NCBI GenBank assembly: GCA_964581115.1
Contig: CAZOMY010000002.1
Span: 235,433 to 299,432, forward strand
DNA from: 2-02-FULL-55-14 sp964581115
Lineage (GTDB): Bacteria; Bacteroidota; Ignavibacteria; UBA10030
Reading direction: 5' to 3'
Length of the DNA: 64,000 nt
Of this stretch, positions 1 to 8,480 are shown piece by piece. The notes beneath the pieces are model-generated. The model searched no databases, was not told where the DNA came from, and was given only the letters and a program-made list of their open reading frames with translations. The position numbers and the translations under genes are program-made. Position 1 is the first letter of the stretch. Each line of letters begins with the position of its first letter.

Positions 1-423
1 TCCCGCGAGATCAAGGTCAAAACAAAGTTTAACACCGTCAAAGGCGTGCTGCAGGGGCGAAAGGTGGTCATCATCGACGATTCCATCGTGCGGGGGACGA
101 CCTCGAAGCAGCTCGTCAAGCTGATCAAAGAGGCGGGACCGAAGGAGGTCCACGTTCGCATCACCTCACCGCCGATCAAGTACCCTTGCCACTACGGCAT
201 GGATTTCCCGAGCCGGGAGGAATTGATCGCGAACCGGGCCGGCGGCGACGTAGAGAAGATACGGGAATACCTTGACGTCGATTCACTCTCGTATCTGTCG
301 CTCGAGAAGCTGCTCGAGGCAGCGCCGTCCAGCAACGGCCGGTCGTACTGCACCGCCTGTTTCAGCGGGGTCTACCCGGCTCCGATCGACGGCGGAGCCT
401 CCAAAGACGCCAACGACGCCTGA
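1..423 (+). CDS. purF: Amidophosphoribosyltransferase, C-terminal part (cut by window start)
   Basis: This is the C-terminal ~140 residues of the enzyme that moves the glutamine amide to PRPP in the first committed step of purine synthesis. The open frame runs off the left edge, so the N-terminal Ntn glutaminase domain is outside the window. The PRPP-binding loop VVIIDDSIVRGTTS is seen at about nt 67-108, followed by the family block SPPIKYPCHYGMD (nt ~160-204). A GTG at 46 is internal, not a start. The stop overlaps the next ATG as TGATG, so translation is probably coupled to pgsA. Confidence 0.95.
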   Translation, partial: SREIKVKTKFNTVKGVLQGRKVVIIDDSIVRGTTSKQLVKLIKEAGPKEVHVRITSPPIKYPCHYGMDFPSREELIANRAGGDVEKIREYLDVDSLSYLSLEKLLEAAPSSNGRSYCTACFSGVYPAPIDGGASKDANDA

Positions 424-968
424 TGCCGGCTACGGTCTGGACCATTTCCAACCTGCTCAGTCTGAGCCGGGTCGTCCTTCTTCTTCCCTTCGCCATCACG
501 CTGCTCGGCGACGCACCGGGCGACCGTGTCTGGGCGGCGGTCATTGCCATCGTTGCCGTTTTGACGGACTATTTCGACGGCGCCGTGGCCCGGGCGCGCC
601 ATGAGGTCACAGAGCTGGGAAAGATCCTCGACCCCCTCGCCGACAAGATCGTGGTGGGCACGGCCGTGATCCTGCTGGTGATCACGGGCGATCTGGCTCT
701 GTGGGTGGCTGTCGTTATCATCGTACGCGATCTTCTCATCCTGGCCGGCAGTCTCGCCATTCGGAGGCGCAAGAAGATCGTGATGCAGTCGAACTGGCCG
801 GGGAAGGTGGCGGTCGGCGCTTTTGCCGTCCTGATCATTCTCGGCGTTCTCCGGCCAGCAGGCTGGGAGTGGGTTCGGACTGCAACACTCTGGTTCAGTC
901 TCGCGATGGTCGTCCTGTCGACCGCGCTTTACGCTCAGCGATTGTTCATCGGACCCGCGGACCGTTGA
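423..968 (+). CDS. pgsA: CDP-diacylglycerol-glycerol-3-phosphate 3-phosphatidyltransferase
   Basis: The 181-residue membrane protein matches the CDP-alcohol phosphatidyltransferase family, which makes phosphatidylglycerol-phosphate from CDP-diacylglycerol at the inner membrane. The complete metal and substrate signature is present: D49, D52, G53, A56, R57, then G66, D70 and D74, with the standard spacing. Several hydrophobic segments surround it. Length is normal for PgsA. Other members of the family (for example PssA or CLS-like enzymes) share this motif, so substrate is assigned from length and overall similarity. It overlaps purF and ftsY by one base each (TGATG), indicating one transcription unit. 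Confidence 0.85.
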   Translation: MPATVWTISNLLSLSRVVLLLPFAITLLGDAPGDRVWAAVIAIVAVLTDYFDGAVARARHEVTELGKILDPLADKIVVGTAVILLVITGDLALWVAVVIIVRDLLILAGSLAIRRRKKIVMQSNWPGKVAVGAFAVLIILGVLRPAGWEWVRTATLWFSLAMVVLSTALYAQRLFIGPADR

Positions 969-1918
969 TGGGGATCGGATCGTTCTTCAAGAAGCTGCAA
1001 GATGGCCTCACCAAGACGCGCCAGACGCTCGTCGACCGGGTTCAACAGATCCTGACGACGCGCACCTCGCTCGACTCGGCCACGCTTGACGAGATCGAGG
1101 AAGCCTTACTGGCCGCCGACGTTGGCGTGGCCACCACCACGCTGATCGTCGACCGCCTGCGCTTGCGGGTAAAGGAACGGGGGATCACCTCGCCGACGGA
1201 AGCCATGCCCCTTCTGGCAGAATTGATCGCCGAGACGATCACGCAGGGTGCTCCTGCGAAGGCTGTGCTGCTTCCGTCCGAGCCGAGGCCGTATGTCATT
1301 CTTGTGGTCGGTGTCAACGGGGCGGGCAAGACAACGACCGTCGGCAAGCTTGCGCACTTGCTCCGGCGAGAAGGACTGAAGGTGCTGATCGGCGCCGCCG
1401 ACACCTTCCGGGCCGCTGCCAACGAGCAGCTCGATGTGTGGGCGCAGCGGGCCGGCGTGGAGATCGTCCGGCAAGGCGCGGGAGCCGATCCGGCGTCGGT
1501 TGCGTTCGACACGGTGGGCGCGGCCATGGCTCGCGGTGTCGACGTGGTCCTGCTCGACACCGCCGGTCGTCTGCACACGAAGTCGCATCTGATGGAGGAA
1601 CTGAAGAAGATCCACCGCGTCCTTGGCAAGCGCCTGCCGGGTGCGCCTCACGATGTCCTGCTTGTGCTGGACGGCACGACCGGCCAGAACGGACTGCAAC
1701 AAGCGCGCGAGTTCGGCTCCGCCGCTGGAGTGACCGGGCTAGTCGTCACCAAGCTCGACGGGACGGCCAAAGGAGGCGTCATCATCGGCGTGGTCGCCGA
1801 GCACCAGGTACCGGTCCGATTCATCGGGGTGGGGGAAGGGATCGACGACCTGCAGCTCTTCGACGCGCGCCAATTCGCGGACGCGCTGTTGTCGCGTCCT
1901 GCAGCGGCCACGGAGTGA
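968..1918 (+). CDS. ftsY: Signal recognition particle receptor FtsY
   Basis: FtsY is the membrane-associated GTPase that docks SRP-ribosome complexes to the Sec translocon. The 316-residue product is a short form lacking the acidic A domain: an N helical bundle (~1-95) is followed by the G domain. GTPase motifs are complete: GVNGAGKT (115-122), DTAGR (197-201) and TKLDG (261-265), with the SRP-GTPase insertion ADTFRAAANEQL between. The ATG at 968 is chosen because it overlaps the pgsA stop as TGATG and begins with the amphipathic MGIGSFFKKL typical of FtsY; the frame is open further upstream inside pgsA. Confidence 0.95.
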   Translation: MGIGSFFKKLQDGLTKTRQTLVDRVQQILTTRTSLDSATLDEIEEALLAADVGVATTTLIVDRLRLRVKERGITSPTEAMPLLAELIAETITQGAPAKAVLLPSEPRPYVILVVGVNGAGKTTTVGKLAHLLRREGLKVLIGAADTFRAAANEQLDVWAQRAGVEIVRQGAGADPASVAFDTVGAAMARGVDVVLLDTAGRLHTKSHLMEELKKIHRVLGKRLPGAPHDVLLVLDGTTGQNGLQQAREFGSAAGVTGLVVTKLDGTAKGGVIIGVVAEHQVPVRFIGVGEGIDDLQLFDARQFADALLSRPAAATE

Positions 1919-1921
1919 ACC

Positions 1922-2935
1922 ATGCAGCTCACCGCACGACGATACGACCTGATCCTGCGTCATCCGTTCACCATCGCCCGCGGCACCTCGTCCGTTGACC
2001 CGATCATGCTCGTGGAGATCGAGCACGACGGCATCGTCGGGCTCGGGGAAGCCGCTCCCTCTGGACGTTACGGCGAATCGATCGACACCGTCGAGCGATT
2101 CCTCTCGACGTTGGACCTCTCCAGGTGGAACGACCCCTTCCTGCTCGAGGAGATCCTGACCGCCGTCGATGCGCACGCGCCGGGGAATCCCGCGGCGAAG
2201 GCGGCCGTTGATCTGGCGTTGCATGATTGGGTCGGGAAGAAGCTGGGCGTTCCGCTCCACCGTTTGTGGGGTCTGGACGCGTCGAAGGCACCGGTCACTT
2301 CGTTCACGATCGGGATCGACACGCCCGACATGATCAGGAAGAAAGTGGAGGAGGCGGAACCCTACCCGTTGCTCAAGGTCAAGCTGGGGAGCGATCACGA
2401 CCGTGAGATCATGAAGGCGATCCGTTCGGCGACGAAGAAGACGGTGCGCGTGGATGCGAACGAAGGATGGAAGACGAAGGAATTGGCGCTGGAGCGCATC
2501 GAGTGGCTGGCGGGCGAAGGGGTGGAGTTCGTCGAGCAGCCGATGCCGGCATCGGACCTCGCCGGTATCGCTTGGGTGCGCGAGCGTTCGCCTCTGCCGA
2601 TCATCGCCGACGAGAATTGTGTTCGCTTGAAGGACATACCCCCGCTTCGCGGTGTGTTCGACGGCATCAATATCAAGCTGATGAAGTGCACGGGCCTGCG
2701 CGAAGCAATGTCCATGATCCGCACGGCCAAGGCGTGCGGCATGAAGGTGATGATGGGCTGTATGATCGAGACCTCCATCGCGATCACGGCCGGGGCGCAT
2801 CTGTCGCCGCTTCTGGACTACGCCGACCTCGACGGCAACATCCTCACGACGAACGACCCCTACCGGGGAGCCGTCGTCCGCCATGGACGCCTGGTGCTTC
2901 CGACCGGTCCTGGACTTGGGATTCTCCCGGCCTGA
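1922..2935 (+). CDS. Enolase-superfamily dipeptide (L-Ala-D/L-Glu type) epimerase
   Basis: The 337-residue protein has the two-domain layout of the muconate-cycloisomerase/dipeptide epimerase group. The catalytic KxK is at K152/K154 (LLKVKLG), metal ligands are D178 (RVDANEGW), E205 (FVEQPMP) and D230 (IIADEN), and the second catalytic lysine is K252 (INIKLMKCTG). This set fits 1,1-proton transfer on dipeptides such as L-Ala-D-Glu in murein peptide recycling; exact dipeptide specificity cannot be read from the sequence. It starts 3 bases after ftsY and ends 5 bases before mutL, so it is co-transcribed. O-succinylbenzoate synthase is the main alternative but the IKLMKCTG block favours an epimerase. 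Confidence 0.85.
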   Translation: MQLTARRYDLILRHPFTIARGTSSVDPIMLVEIEHDGIVGLGEAAPSGRYGESIDTVERFLSTLDLSRWNDPFLLEEILTAVDAHAPGNPAAKAAVDLALHDWVGKKLGVPLHRLWGLDASKAPVTSFTIGIDTPDMIRKKVEEAEPYPLLKVKLGSDHDREIMKAIRSATKKTVRVDANEGWKTKELALERIEWLAGEGVEFVEQPMPASDLAGIAWVRERSPLPIIADENCVRLKDIPPLRGVFDGINIKLMKCTGLREAMSMIRTAKACGMKVMMGCMIETSIAITAGAHLSPLLDYADLDGNILTTNDPYRGAVVRHGRLVLPTGPGLGILPA

Positions 2936-2940
2936 CCGCG

Positions 2941-4734
2941 ATGGCTGCCACCATTCATATCATGCCGCCGGAACTCGCCAACAAGATCGCGGCGGGCGAG
3001 GTGGTGCAGCGGCCGGCTTCGGCCGTCAAGGAGCTCGTCGAGAACGCGCTCGATGCGGGAGCTCGCCGGATCACCGTCCACGTCAAGGATGCGGGCCGGT
3101 CGTTCATTCAGGTGACGGACGACGGCACGGGAATGAGCGCGGAGGATGCTTCCCTCGCCATCCACCGCCACGCGACGAGCAAGGTGTCGCGTCCGGAAGA
3201 CCTGGAGCACATCGGAACATTCGGTTTTCGCGGCGAGGCGCTCGCCTCGATCGCCGCAGTGTCGCAGATGGAACTGCGGACGCGCACGGCGAGCGACGAC
3301 GTGGCGACCGTTGTGCGGGTGGACGGCGATACCGTGCGCGACGTGACGAGAACGACCGGAGGCGTCGGGACGTCCGTCACGGTGAAGAACCTTTTCTACA
3401 ATACTCCCGCCCGCCGTAACTTTCTCAAGACTCGGCAAACGGAGCTGAAGAACATTGCCGACGTGGTGACTCGCGCGGCGCTGGCGCACCCCGAGATCGC
3501 ATGGCTGTTGGTCAGCGAAGAGGAGACCTTGCTGGACCTGCGGCCGGGTACGGCGCATGAGCGGGTATCGGCGGTTCTGGGCGATCGGGTCGGACAATCG
3601 CTGATGCCGGTGAACGAGAAGACGGAGTACCTGTCGATCGAGGGCTTCCTTGCCAGACCGGAGTTCGCCCGCCGTTCGCGGACCGAGCAGTACCTGACGT
3701 TGAACCGCCGACCGATCCAGAACAAGATGATCGCGCATGCGATCTTCCAAGGCTACGAGCATCTGTTGATCAACGGCGGGTTTCCGCTCTTTGTCTTGAA
3801 CGTGACGATCGACCCCGCACGCGTGGATGTCAATGTCCATCCGTCAAAACTCGAGGTCAAGTTTGAGCAAGAGGGGACAGTCTACCGGATGGTCTTGTCC
3901 GTTGTCCGGAAGACCTTGGCCGCGAACGATCTGGCGCCTCGTGCGGAGTTTCGAGACGGTGACGCCGTGAACGGAGAGGATCGGTTTCACCTCGTGCCGG
4001 GCATCCCGCCGGCGCCGGTCTTTGCATTCCGCAACGAGCCGGCGACACCCGCATCCGTCCACGGCGATGGCGGGTCGATCCTTCCTTTGGCGTCGCCGCC
4101 GGCCCGCCGGCGCGTGGTGGAAACGGTCGAGCATCGCCCGGCCGTCGTGCCGGCGTCCGATGCCGATGCCCGGGCCATCTGGCAGATTCAGAACAAGTAT
4201 ATTGTATCGCAAGTGCGTTCGGGTCTGGTGATCGTCGACCAGCATGTGGCGCATGAGCGGATCCTATACGAGCGCGTGCTCGCGAACTTCGAAAACAGCC
4301 TTCCCACCATTCAGCAGTTGCTGTTCCCCCAGACGTTGGAACTCACGGCCACCGACTACGCGTTGGTGCGAGAGCTCGAAGAGCAGCTGCGACAGCTCGG
4401 ATTCGACCTGAAGCTGTTCGGGAAGAATACGGTCGTGATCGAAGGGATCCCGGCGGACGTGAAGTTCGGGAATGAGAAGAAGATCCTGTTGGACGTTCTT
4501 GAAGAGTACAAGGCCAATGAGCACGCCGGGGTCATCGACGCCCGCGATCGACTGGCAAAGTCGTTCGCCTGCAAGGCAGCCATCAAAGCCGGCGACCCGC
4601 TTTCGGCAAATGAGATGACGGTGCTCATCGAGCAGCTGTTCCTGACGAAAATGCCGTATGTCTGTCCCCACGGCCGACCGGTCGTGATCCGGATCCCGAT
4701 CGAGGAACTGGACCGACGGTTCGGACGCACGTGA
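2941..4734 (+). CDS. mutL: DNA mismatch repair protein MutL (endonuclease-type)
   Basis: The 597-residue MutL has an N-terminal GHKL ATPase with KELVENALDAGA (~30-41), DDGTGM and GFRGEALASIAA motifs. The C-terminal dimerisation domain contains DQHVAHERILYE starting at residue 433, matching the DQHAx2Ex4E metal-binding endonuclease signature with V for A, and later ACKAAIKAGD and CPHGRP motifs. This argues for a nicking MutL, as expected in bacteria without MutH. ATG 2941 is chosen because MAATIHIMPPELANKIAAGE is the canonical N-terminus; the frame stays open upstream inside the epimerase gene. A proline/arginine-rich linker lies around residues 330-415. Confidence 0.96.
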   Translation: MAATIHIMPPELANKIAAGEVVQRPASAVKELVENALDAGARRITVHVKDAGRSFIQVTDDGTGMSAEDASLAIHRHATSKVSRPEDLEHIGTFGFRGEALASIAAVSQMELRTRTASDDVATVVRVDGDTVRDVTRTTGGVGTSVTVKNLFYNTPARRNFLKTRQTELKNIADVVTRAALAHPEIAWLLVSEEETLLDLRPGTAHERVSAVLGDRVGQSLMPVNEKTEYLSIEGFLARPEFARRSRTEQYLTLNRRPIQNKMIAHAIFQGYEHLLINGGFPLFVLNVTIDPARVDVNVHPSKLEVKFEQEGTVYRMVLSVVRKTLAANDLAPRAEFRDGDAVNGEDRFHLVPGIPPAPVFAFRNEPATPASVHGDGGSILPLASPPARRRVVETVEHRPAVVPASDADARAIWQIQNKYIVSQVRSGLVIVDQHVAHERILYERVLANFENSLPTIQQLLFPQTLELTATDYALVRELEEQLRQLGFDLKLFGKNTVVIEGIPADVKFGNEKKILLDVLEEYKANEHAGVIDARDRLAKSFACKAAIKAGDPLSANEMTVLIEQLFLTKMPYVCPHGRPVVIRIPIEELDRRFGRT

Positions 4735-4757
4735 ACCATCATTCTTCAGGAGAGGGC

Positions 4758-6413
4758 ATGTCCGACGAACAGCGACGACGACTCGAGGCGTGGAAGGACC
4801 GAGCGAAGGCAGGCGGCCGATGGCGGGAGGCCGTGTTCACGACTGTGAGCGGCGAGCCGATCGAGCTGCTCTACACGCCGGAAGACCTGTCGACGATGGA
4901 CTACCTGTCGGAGATCGGGTTCCCGGGAGAATTCCCTTACACCCGCGGCATTCATCCAACGGGTTATCGCGGCAAGCTCTGGACGATGCGCCAGTTCGCC
5001 GGCTTCGGTACCCCCGAAGACACGAACGAGCGCTATCACTATCTTCTGAAGCACGGACAGACTGGGCTGTCGGTGGCGTTCGACCTGCCGACGCTGATGG
5101 GTCGCGATGCCGACGACCCGCTGTCGGAAGGAGAGGTCGGCATCTGCGGCGTGGCGGTGAGCTCGCTGGCCGACATGGAGACGTTGTTCAAAGGCATCGA
5201 CCTTGGCTCGATCTCGACGTCGATGACGATCAATGCTCCCGCGATCAATCTGATGGCGATGTACCTCGCGGTCGCTGAGAAGCAGGGTGTTCCCTTCGGT
5301 CAACTGCGAGGCACCATCCAGGCGGACATCCTCAAGGAGTATATTGCGCAGAAGGAATGGATCTACCCGCCGACCCCTTCGATGCGGCTTATCGTGGACA
5401 TGTTCGAGTACTTGAACCGCGAAGCTCCACAATGGAACCCGATTTCCGTGAGCGGCTACCACATCCGTGAGGCCGGATCGACGGCGGTCCAGGAGCTGGC
5501 CTTCACGCTGGCCGACGGGTTCGCGTATGTCGAGGCGGGCATCGAGCGCGGCCTGAAGGTGGACGACTTCGTCCCTCGGATCTCGTTCTTCTTCAACGCG
5601 CATATCGATTTCTTCGAGGAGATCGCGAAGTATCGGGCCGCCCGGCGCATCTGGGCAAAGCGCATGAAGGATCGATACGGCGCAACGTCGCCCCGGGCGA
5701 TGATGCTGCGGTTCCATACGCAGACGGCGGGATGCTCGCTGACGGCGCAACAGCCGGAGAACAACATCGTTCGGACCGCGATCGAAGCGCTCGCCGGCAT
5801 TTTGGGCGGGACGCAGTCGCTGCATACGAATTCGATGGATGAGACGCTGGCGTTGCCTTCGGAAAAGGCGGTCAAGATCGCGCTCCGTACGCAGCAGATC
5901 CTGGCATACGAGACAGGGGTGGCCAACACGATCGACCCTCTCGCCGGAAGCTACTTTGTGGAGGCGATGACGAATCGAATGGAAGCGGGGGCGGAACAGT
6001 ACTTTGAACGGATCGATGCGCTGGGGGGCGTGATCCCGGCCATCGAGGCGGGCTTCTTCCAGCGTGAAATCGCCGAAGCGGCCTACCGCTATCAGCGGGA
6101 ACTTGACCGGAAGGAGAAGATCATCGTCGGCGTGAACGACTTTGTTGAGGAGGAGGAGCGCGTGGAGATCCCCATCCTCCAGATCTCGCCCGAGGTGGAG
6201 CGCCGGCAGCGTCAACGGCTCGCCGACCTGCGTCAGAGCCGTGATCCGAGAAAGGTGGACGAAGCGCTCGCCCGCCTGCGGCAGGCCGCCCGAGACGGCG
6301 CGAATCTGATGCCGCCGCTGCTCGAAGCCGTGCGGGCGTATGCCACGCTCGGAGAGCAATGCCACGCCATGTCTGAAGTGTTCGGGGTCTACGAAGAACC
6401 GGCGGTCTTCTGA
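4758..6413 (+). CDS. B12-dependent acyl-CoA mutase large subunit, isobutyryl-CoA mutase-like
   Basis: The 551-residue protein is the TIM-barrel catalytic subunit of a split coenzyme-B12 acyl-CoA mutase; the B12-binding domain is encoded separately at 10514. Hallmarks include YTRGIHPTGYRGK, LSVAFDLPT, SGYHIREAG (H235) and SLHTNSMDETLALP. Substrate residues differ from methylmalonyl-CoA mutase: where the P. shermanii enzyme has Y89 and R207, this protein has F80 and Q198, the pair and even the numbering known for isobutyryl-CoA mutase IcmA. ATG 4758 is preferred over GTG 4731 because AGGAG lies 5 bases upstream and the first frame overlaps mutL. Isobutyryl/n-butyryl-CoA interconversion is therefore the best inference; automatic annotation would say methylmalonyl-CoA mutase. 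Confidence 0.85.
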   Translation: MSDEQRRRLEAWKDRAKAGGRWREAVFTTVSGEPIELLYTPEDLSTMDYLSEIGFPGEFPYTRGIHPTGYRGKLWTMRQFAGFGTPEDTNERYHYLLKHGQTGLSVAFDLPTLMGRDADDPLSEGEVGICGVAVSSLADMETLFKGIDLGSISTSMTINAPAINLMAMYLAVAEKQGVPFGQLRGTIQADILKEYIAQKEWIYPPTPSMRLIVDMFEYLNREAPQWNPISVSGYHIREAGSTAVQELAFTLADGFAYVEAGIERGLKVDDFVPRISFFFNAHIDFFEEIAKYRAARRIWAKRMKDRYGATSPRAMMLRFHTQTAGCSLTAQQPENNIVRTAIEALAGILGGTQSLHTNSMDETLALPSEKAVKIALRTQQILAYETGVANTIDPLAGSYFVEAMTNRMEAGAEQYFERIDALGGVIPAIEAGFFQREIAEAAYRYQRELDRKEKIIVGVNDFVEEEERVEIPILQISPEVERRQRQRLADLRQSRDPRKVDEALARLRQAARDGANLMPPLLEAVRAYATLGEQCHAMSEVFGVYEEPAVF

Positions 6414-6433
6414 GAGAACCTGAAAGCCTCCTC

Positions 6434-7330
6434 ATGCCATTCCTCCAGATGTTGCGGCCGATCCAGTGGTCGAAGAATGTCTTCGTCTTCGCTCCGCTGG
6501 TCTTTTCGCGGCACCTGTTCGACGCGGCGTATGTCGAGCGGGCCATCGCAGCGTTCGCGGTGTTTTCGCTGGTGTCGAGCGTCGTCTACATTGTGAACGA
6601 CATCGCAGACAGGGCGGCCGACCGGATGCATCCTTTGAAGCGCTTGCGTCCGATCGCGTCGGGGACGGTCAGCGTGGGGCAGGCGATCGCGGTGGGGGCG
6701 GTGTTGCTGGCCGTGGCGGGTCTCGGCGCCCATTGGCTCGGGATGAAGACGCTCTTCATCACCTCCCTGTATCTGCTGCTGAACCTCGGCTATTCCTTCG
6801 GCCTCAAGCAGGTGATTCTGGTCGACGTGTTCATCGTAGCCTCGGGTTTTATGCTGCGGGTCCTTGCCGGCGTCTTCGCCATCGGGGTGCAGGTCTCTCC
6901 GTGGCTGGTCCTGTGTACGTTGTTTGTTTCGGTCTTCCTGGCCGTCTCCAAGCGTCGGGCGGAGATCCTGCTCAACATCGAGCAGGAGACCGACCATGCC
7001 CGACCGGTGCTTCGGCACTATGATCTTCAGTTCATCGAACAAATGATGACGGTGACGGCGGCCGGCATGGCGATCTCGTACGCGCTCTATACGGTCGCCG
7101 AACGGACCGTCGAGGTGTTCGGGACGGAGAACCTGATCTTCACGACCGTTTTTGTTCTGTTCGGCATCTTTCGCTATCTGTATCTCATGCGTTCGCGCAA
7201 GACGGACGATAACCCGACTCACTTGCTGTTGTCCGATCTGCCGACGCTGCTGAATATCGCAGCCTGGTTCATGGCATGCGTCGCCATCATTTACCATCAC
7301 GAACTTCGCATCTTCCTGGGTTGGACATGA
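6434..7330 (+). CDS. UbiA-family prenyltransferase, decaprenyl-phosphate phosphoribosyltransferase-like
   Basis: The 298-residue polytopic membrane protein begins LRPIQWSKNVFVFAPLVF and has the first Asp-rich site NDIADRAADR (55-64) followed by HPLKRLRPIASG, a combination typical of the DPPR-synthase branch of UbiA proteins, which use a polyprenyl phosphate and PRPP. A second polar loop reads VDVFIVASGFMLRV. About eight to nine hydrophobic helices are visible. In this branch the product feeds decaprenyl-phospho-arabinose or related lipid carriers; no arabinan genes are in the window, so the role here is unknown. Stop overlaps the next start (ATGA). Confidence 0.75.
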   Translation: MPFLQMLRPIQWSKNVFVFAPLVFSRHLFDAAYVERAIAAFAVFSLVSSVVYIVNDIADRAADRMHPLKRLRPIASGTVSVGQAIAVGAVLLAVAGLGAHWLGMKTLFITSLYLLLNLGYSFGLKQVILVDVFIVASGFMLRVLAGVFAIGVQVSPWLVLCTLFVSVFLAVSKRRAEILLNIEQETDHARPVLRHYDLQFIEQMMTVTAAGMAISYALYTVAERTVEVFGTENLIFTTVFVLFGIFRYLYLMRSRKTDDNPTHLLLSDLPTLLNIAAWFMACVAIIYHHELRIFLGWT

Positions 7331-8475
7331 AACTTCCTGAACCGAAAGCCCCGACGCGCGTCGCCGGGCTTCCGACGGTCGATCCCGTCGTCTCTGTCGT
7401 CAGTACGACTCCTGCCACCGTCCTCGACGACGTGCAGCGTGCCATGGATCTCGCCGGCGTCGAAAAGGCCCTACCGGCAGGTACGACGACCATTCTGAAG
7501 GACAACATCTCGTGGCATTTTCCGTTTCCCGGAGCCAACACCACGCCCTGGCAACTGGAGGGGACGATCCGGGGTCTTCGCAAGCATGGACGGCAGGACC
7601 TGATCTGCATACAGAATCAGACGGTCGTGACCGACGCGTTCAAGGGGGAGGACCTGAACAAATACACGCCGATCTTTCGGAAGTACGATATCCCCGTCCG
7701 TTTCAATTTCCGTCCCTCGGATATGACGTGGGTGAAGTTCAAGCCAAAGACCCCGCTGCTCGTCCTCGACCAGATCTATCACGAGGGCATCAGAATCCCC
7801 GACCTGTTCTTTGGCAAGAACATCGTGCACCTTCCCACCGTCAAGTGCCACATCTATACGACGACGACGGGAGCGATGAAGAACGCTTTCGGAGGATTGC
7901 TGGCGACCCACCGGCATTACACGCATTCATGGATCCACGAAACGCTTGTCGACCTGCTGGCTATCCAGAAGGAGATCCACGCCGGCATCTTCGCAGTCAT
8001 GGACGGCACGACCGCAGGGAACGGTCCGGGTCCCCGAACGATGGTCCCGGAAACAAAGAACGTCATTCTGGCCAGTGCCGACCAGACGGCCATCGATGCC
8101 GTTGCGGCCAAGATGATGGGGTTCGACCCGATGAGCATCAAGTACCTGCGGCTGTCGCATGAACGCGGTCTGGGTGTGGCCGACCCGCGCGAGATCAAGT
8201 TGGTGGGGGAAGATGTGTCGAACGTGAACTGGAGGTTCTCCGTCGGCGACAACGGGGCGAGCATGGTCGGCGACCTGCTCTGGTTCAGCCCCCTCCGACG
8301 CTTCCAGAATCTCTTCTTTCGTACACCGCTCGTCCACGCGTTCATTTTTGGATCGGAAGCGTACCATGACTATTACCGGTGGCCGTTGAAGGACCGCCGC
8401 GTATTCCAGCGCTGGTTGAAGGAGTCCCCGTGGGGCCACCTCTTCGCCTCATACCCCGAGGCGGCCCCTCGGTAA
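7327..8475 (+). CDS. DUF362 domain protein without Fe-S motif
   Basis: The 382-residue protein contains DUF362-like segments: VDPVVSVVST near the start, LPTVKCHIYTTTTGAMKNAFGG around 178-200 and GTTAGNGPGPR around 240. Many DUF362 proteins carry a ferredoxin-like CxxCxxC region; this one has only two cysteines visible, so it is the cofactor-less form. Molecular function is not established. ATG 7327 overlaps the UbiA stop by 4 bases, so the two are translationally coupled and may share a lipid or polysaccharide pathway. A C-terminal segment (FFRTPLVHAFIFG) is mildly hydrophobic. Confidence 0.65.
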   Translation: MKLPEPKAPTRVAGLPTVDPVVSVVSTTPATVLDDVQRAMDLAGVEKALPAGTTTILKDNISWHFPFPGANTTPWQLEGTIRGLRKHGRQDLICIQNQTVVTDAFKGEDLNKYTPIFRKYDIPVRFNFRPSDMTWVKFKPKTPLLVLDQIYHEGIRIPDLFFGKNIVHLPTVKCHIYTTTTGAMKNAFGGLLATHRHYTHSWIHETLVDLLAIQKEIHAGIFAVMDGTTAGNGPGPRTMVPETKNVILASADQTAIDAVAAKMMGFDPMSIKYLRLSHERGLGVADPREIKLVGEDVSNVNWRFSVGDNGASMVGDLLWFSPLRRFQNLFFRTPLVHAFIFGSEAYHDYYRWPLKDRRVFQRWLKESPWGHLFASYPEAAPR

Positions 8476-8480
8476 CGGCG

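Noticed and set aside
4746..6365. Long minus-strand frame (539 codons) opposite the mutase large subunit
   Set aside because: Mirror frame of a GC-rich gene; its translation is Arg/His-rich without family motifs, while the plus strand is a clear mutase.
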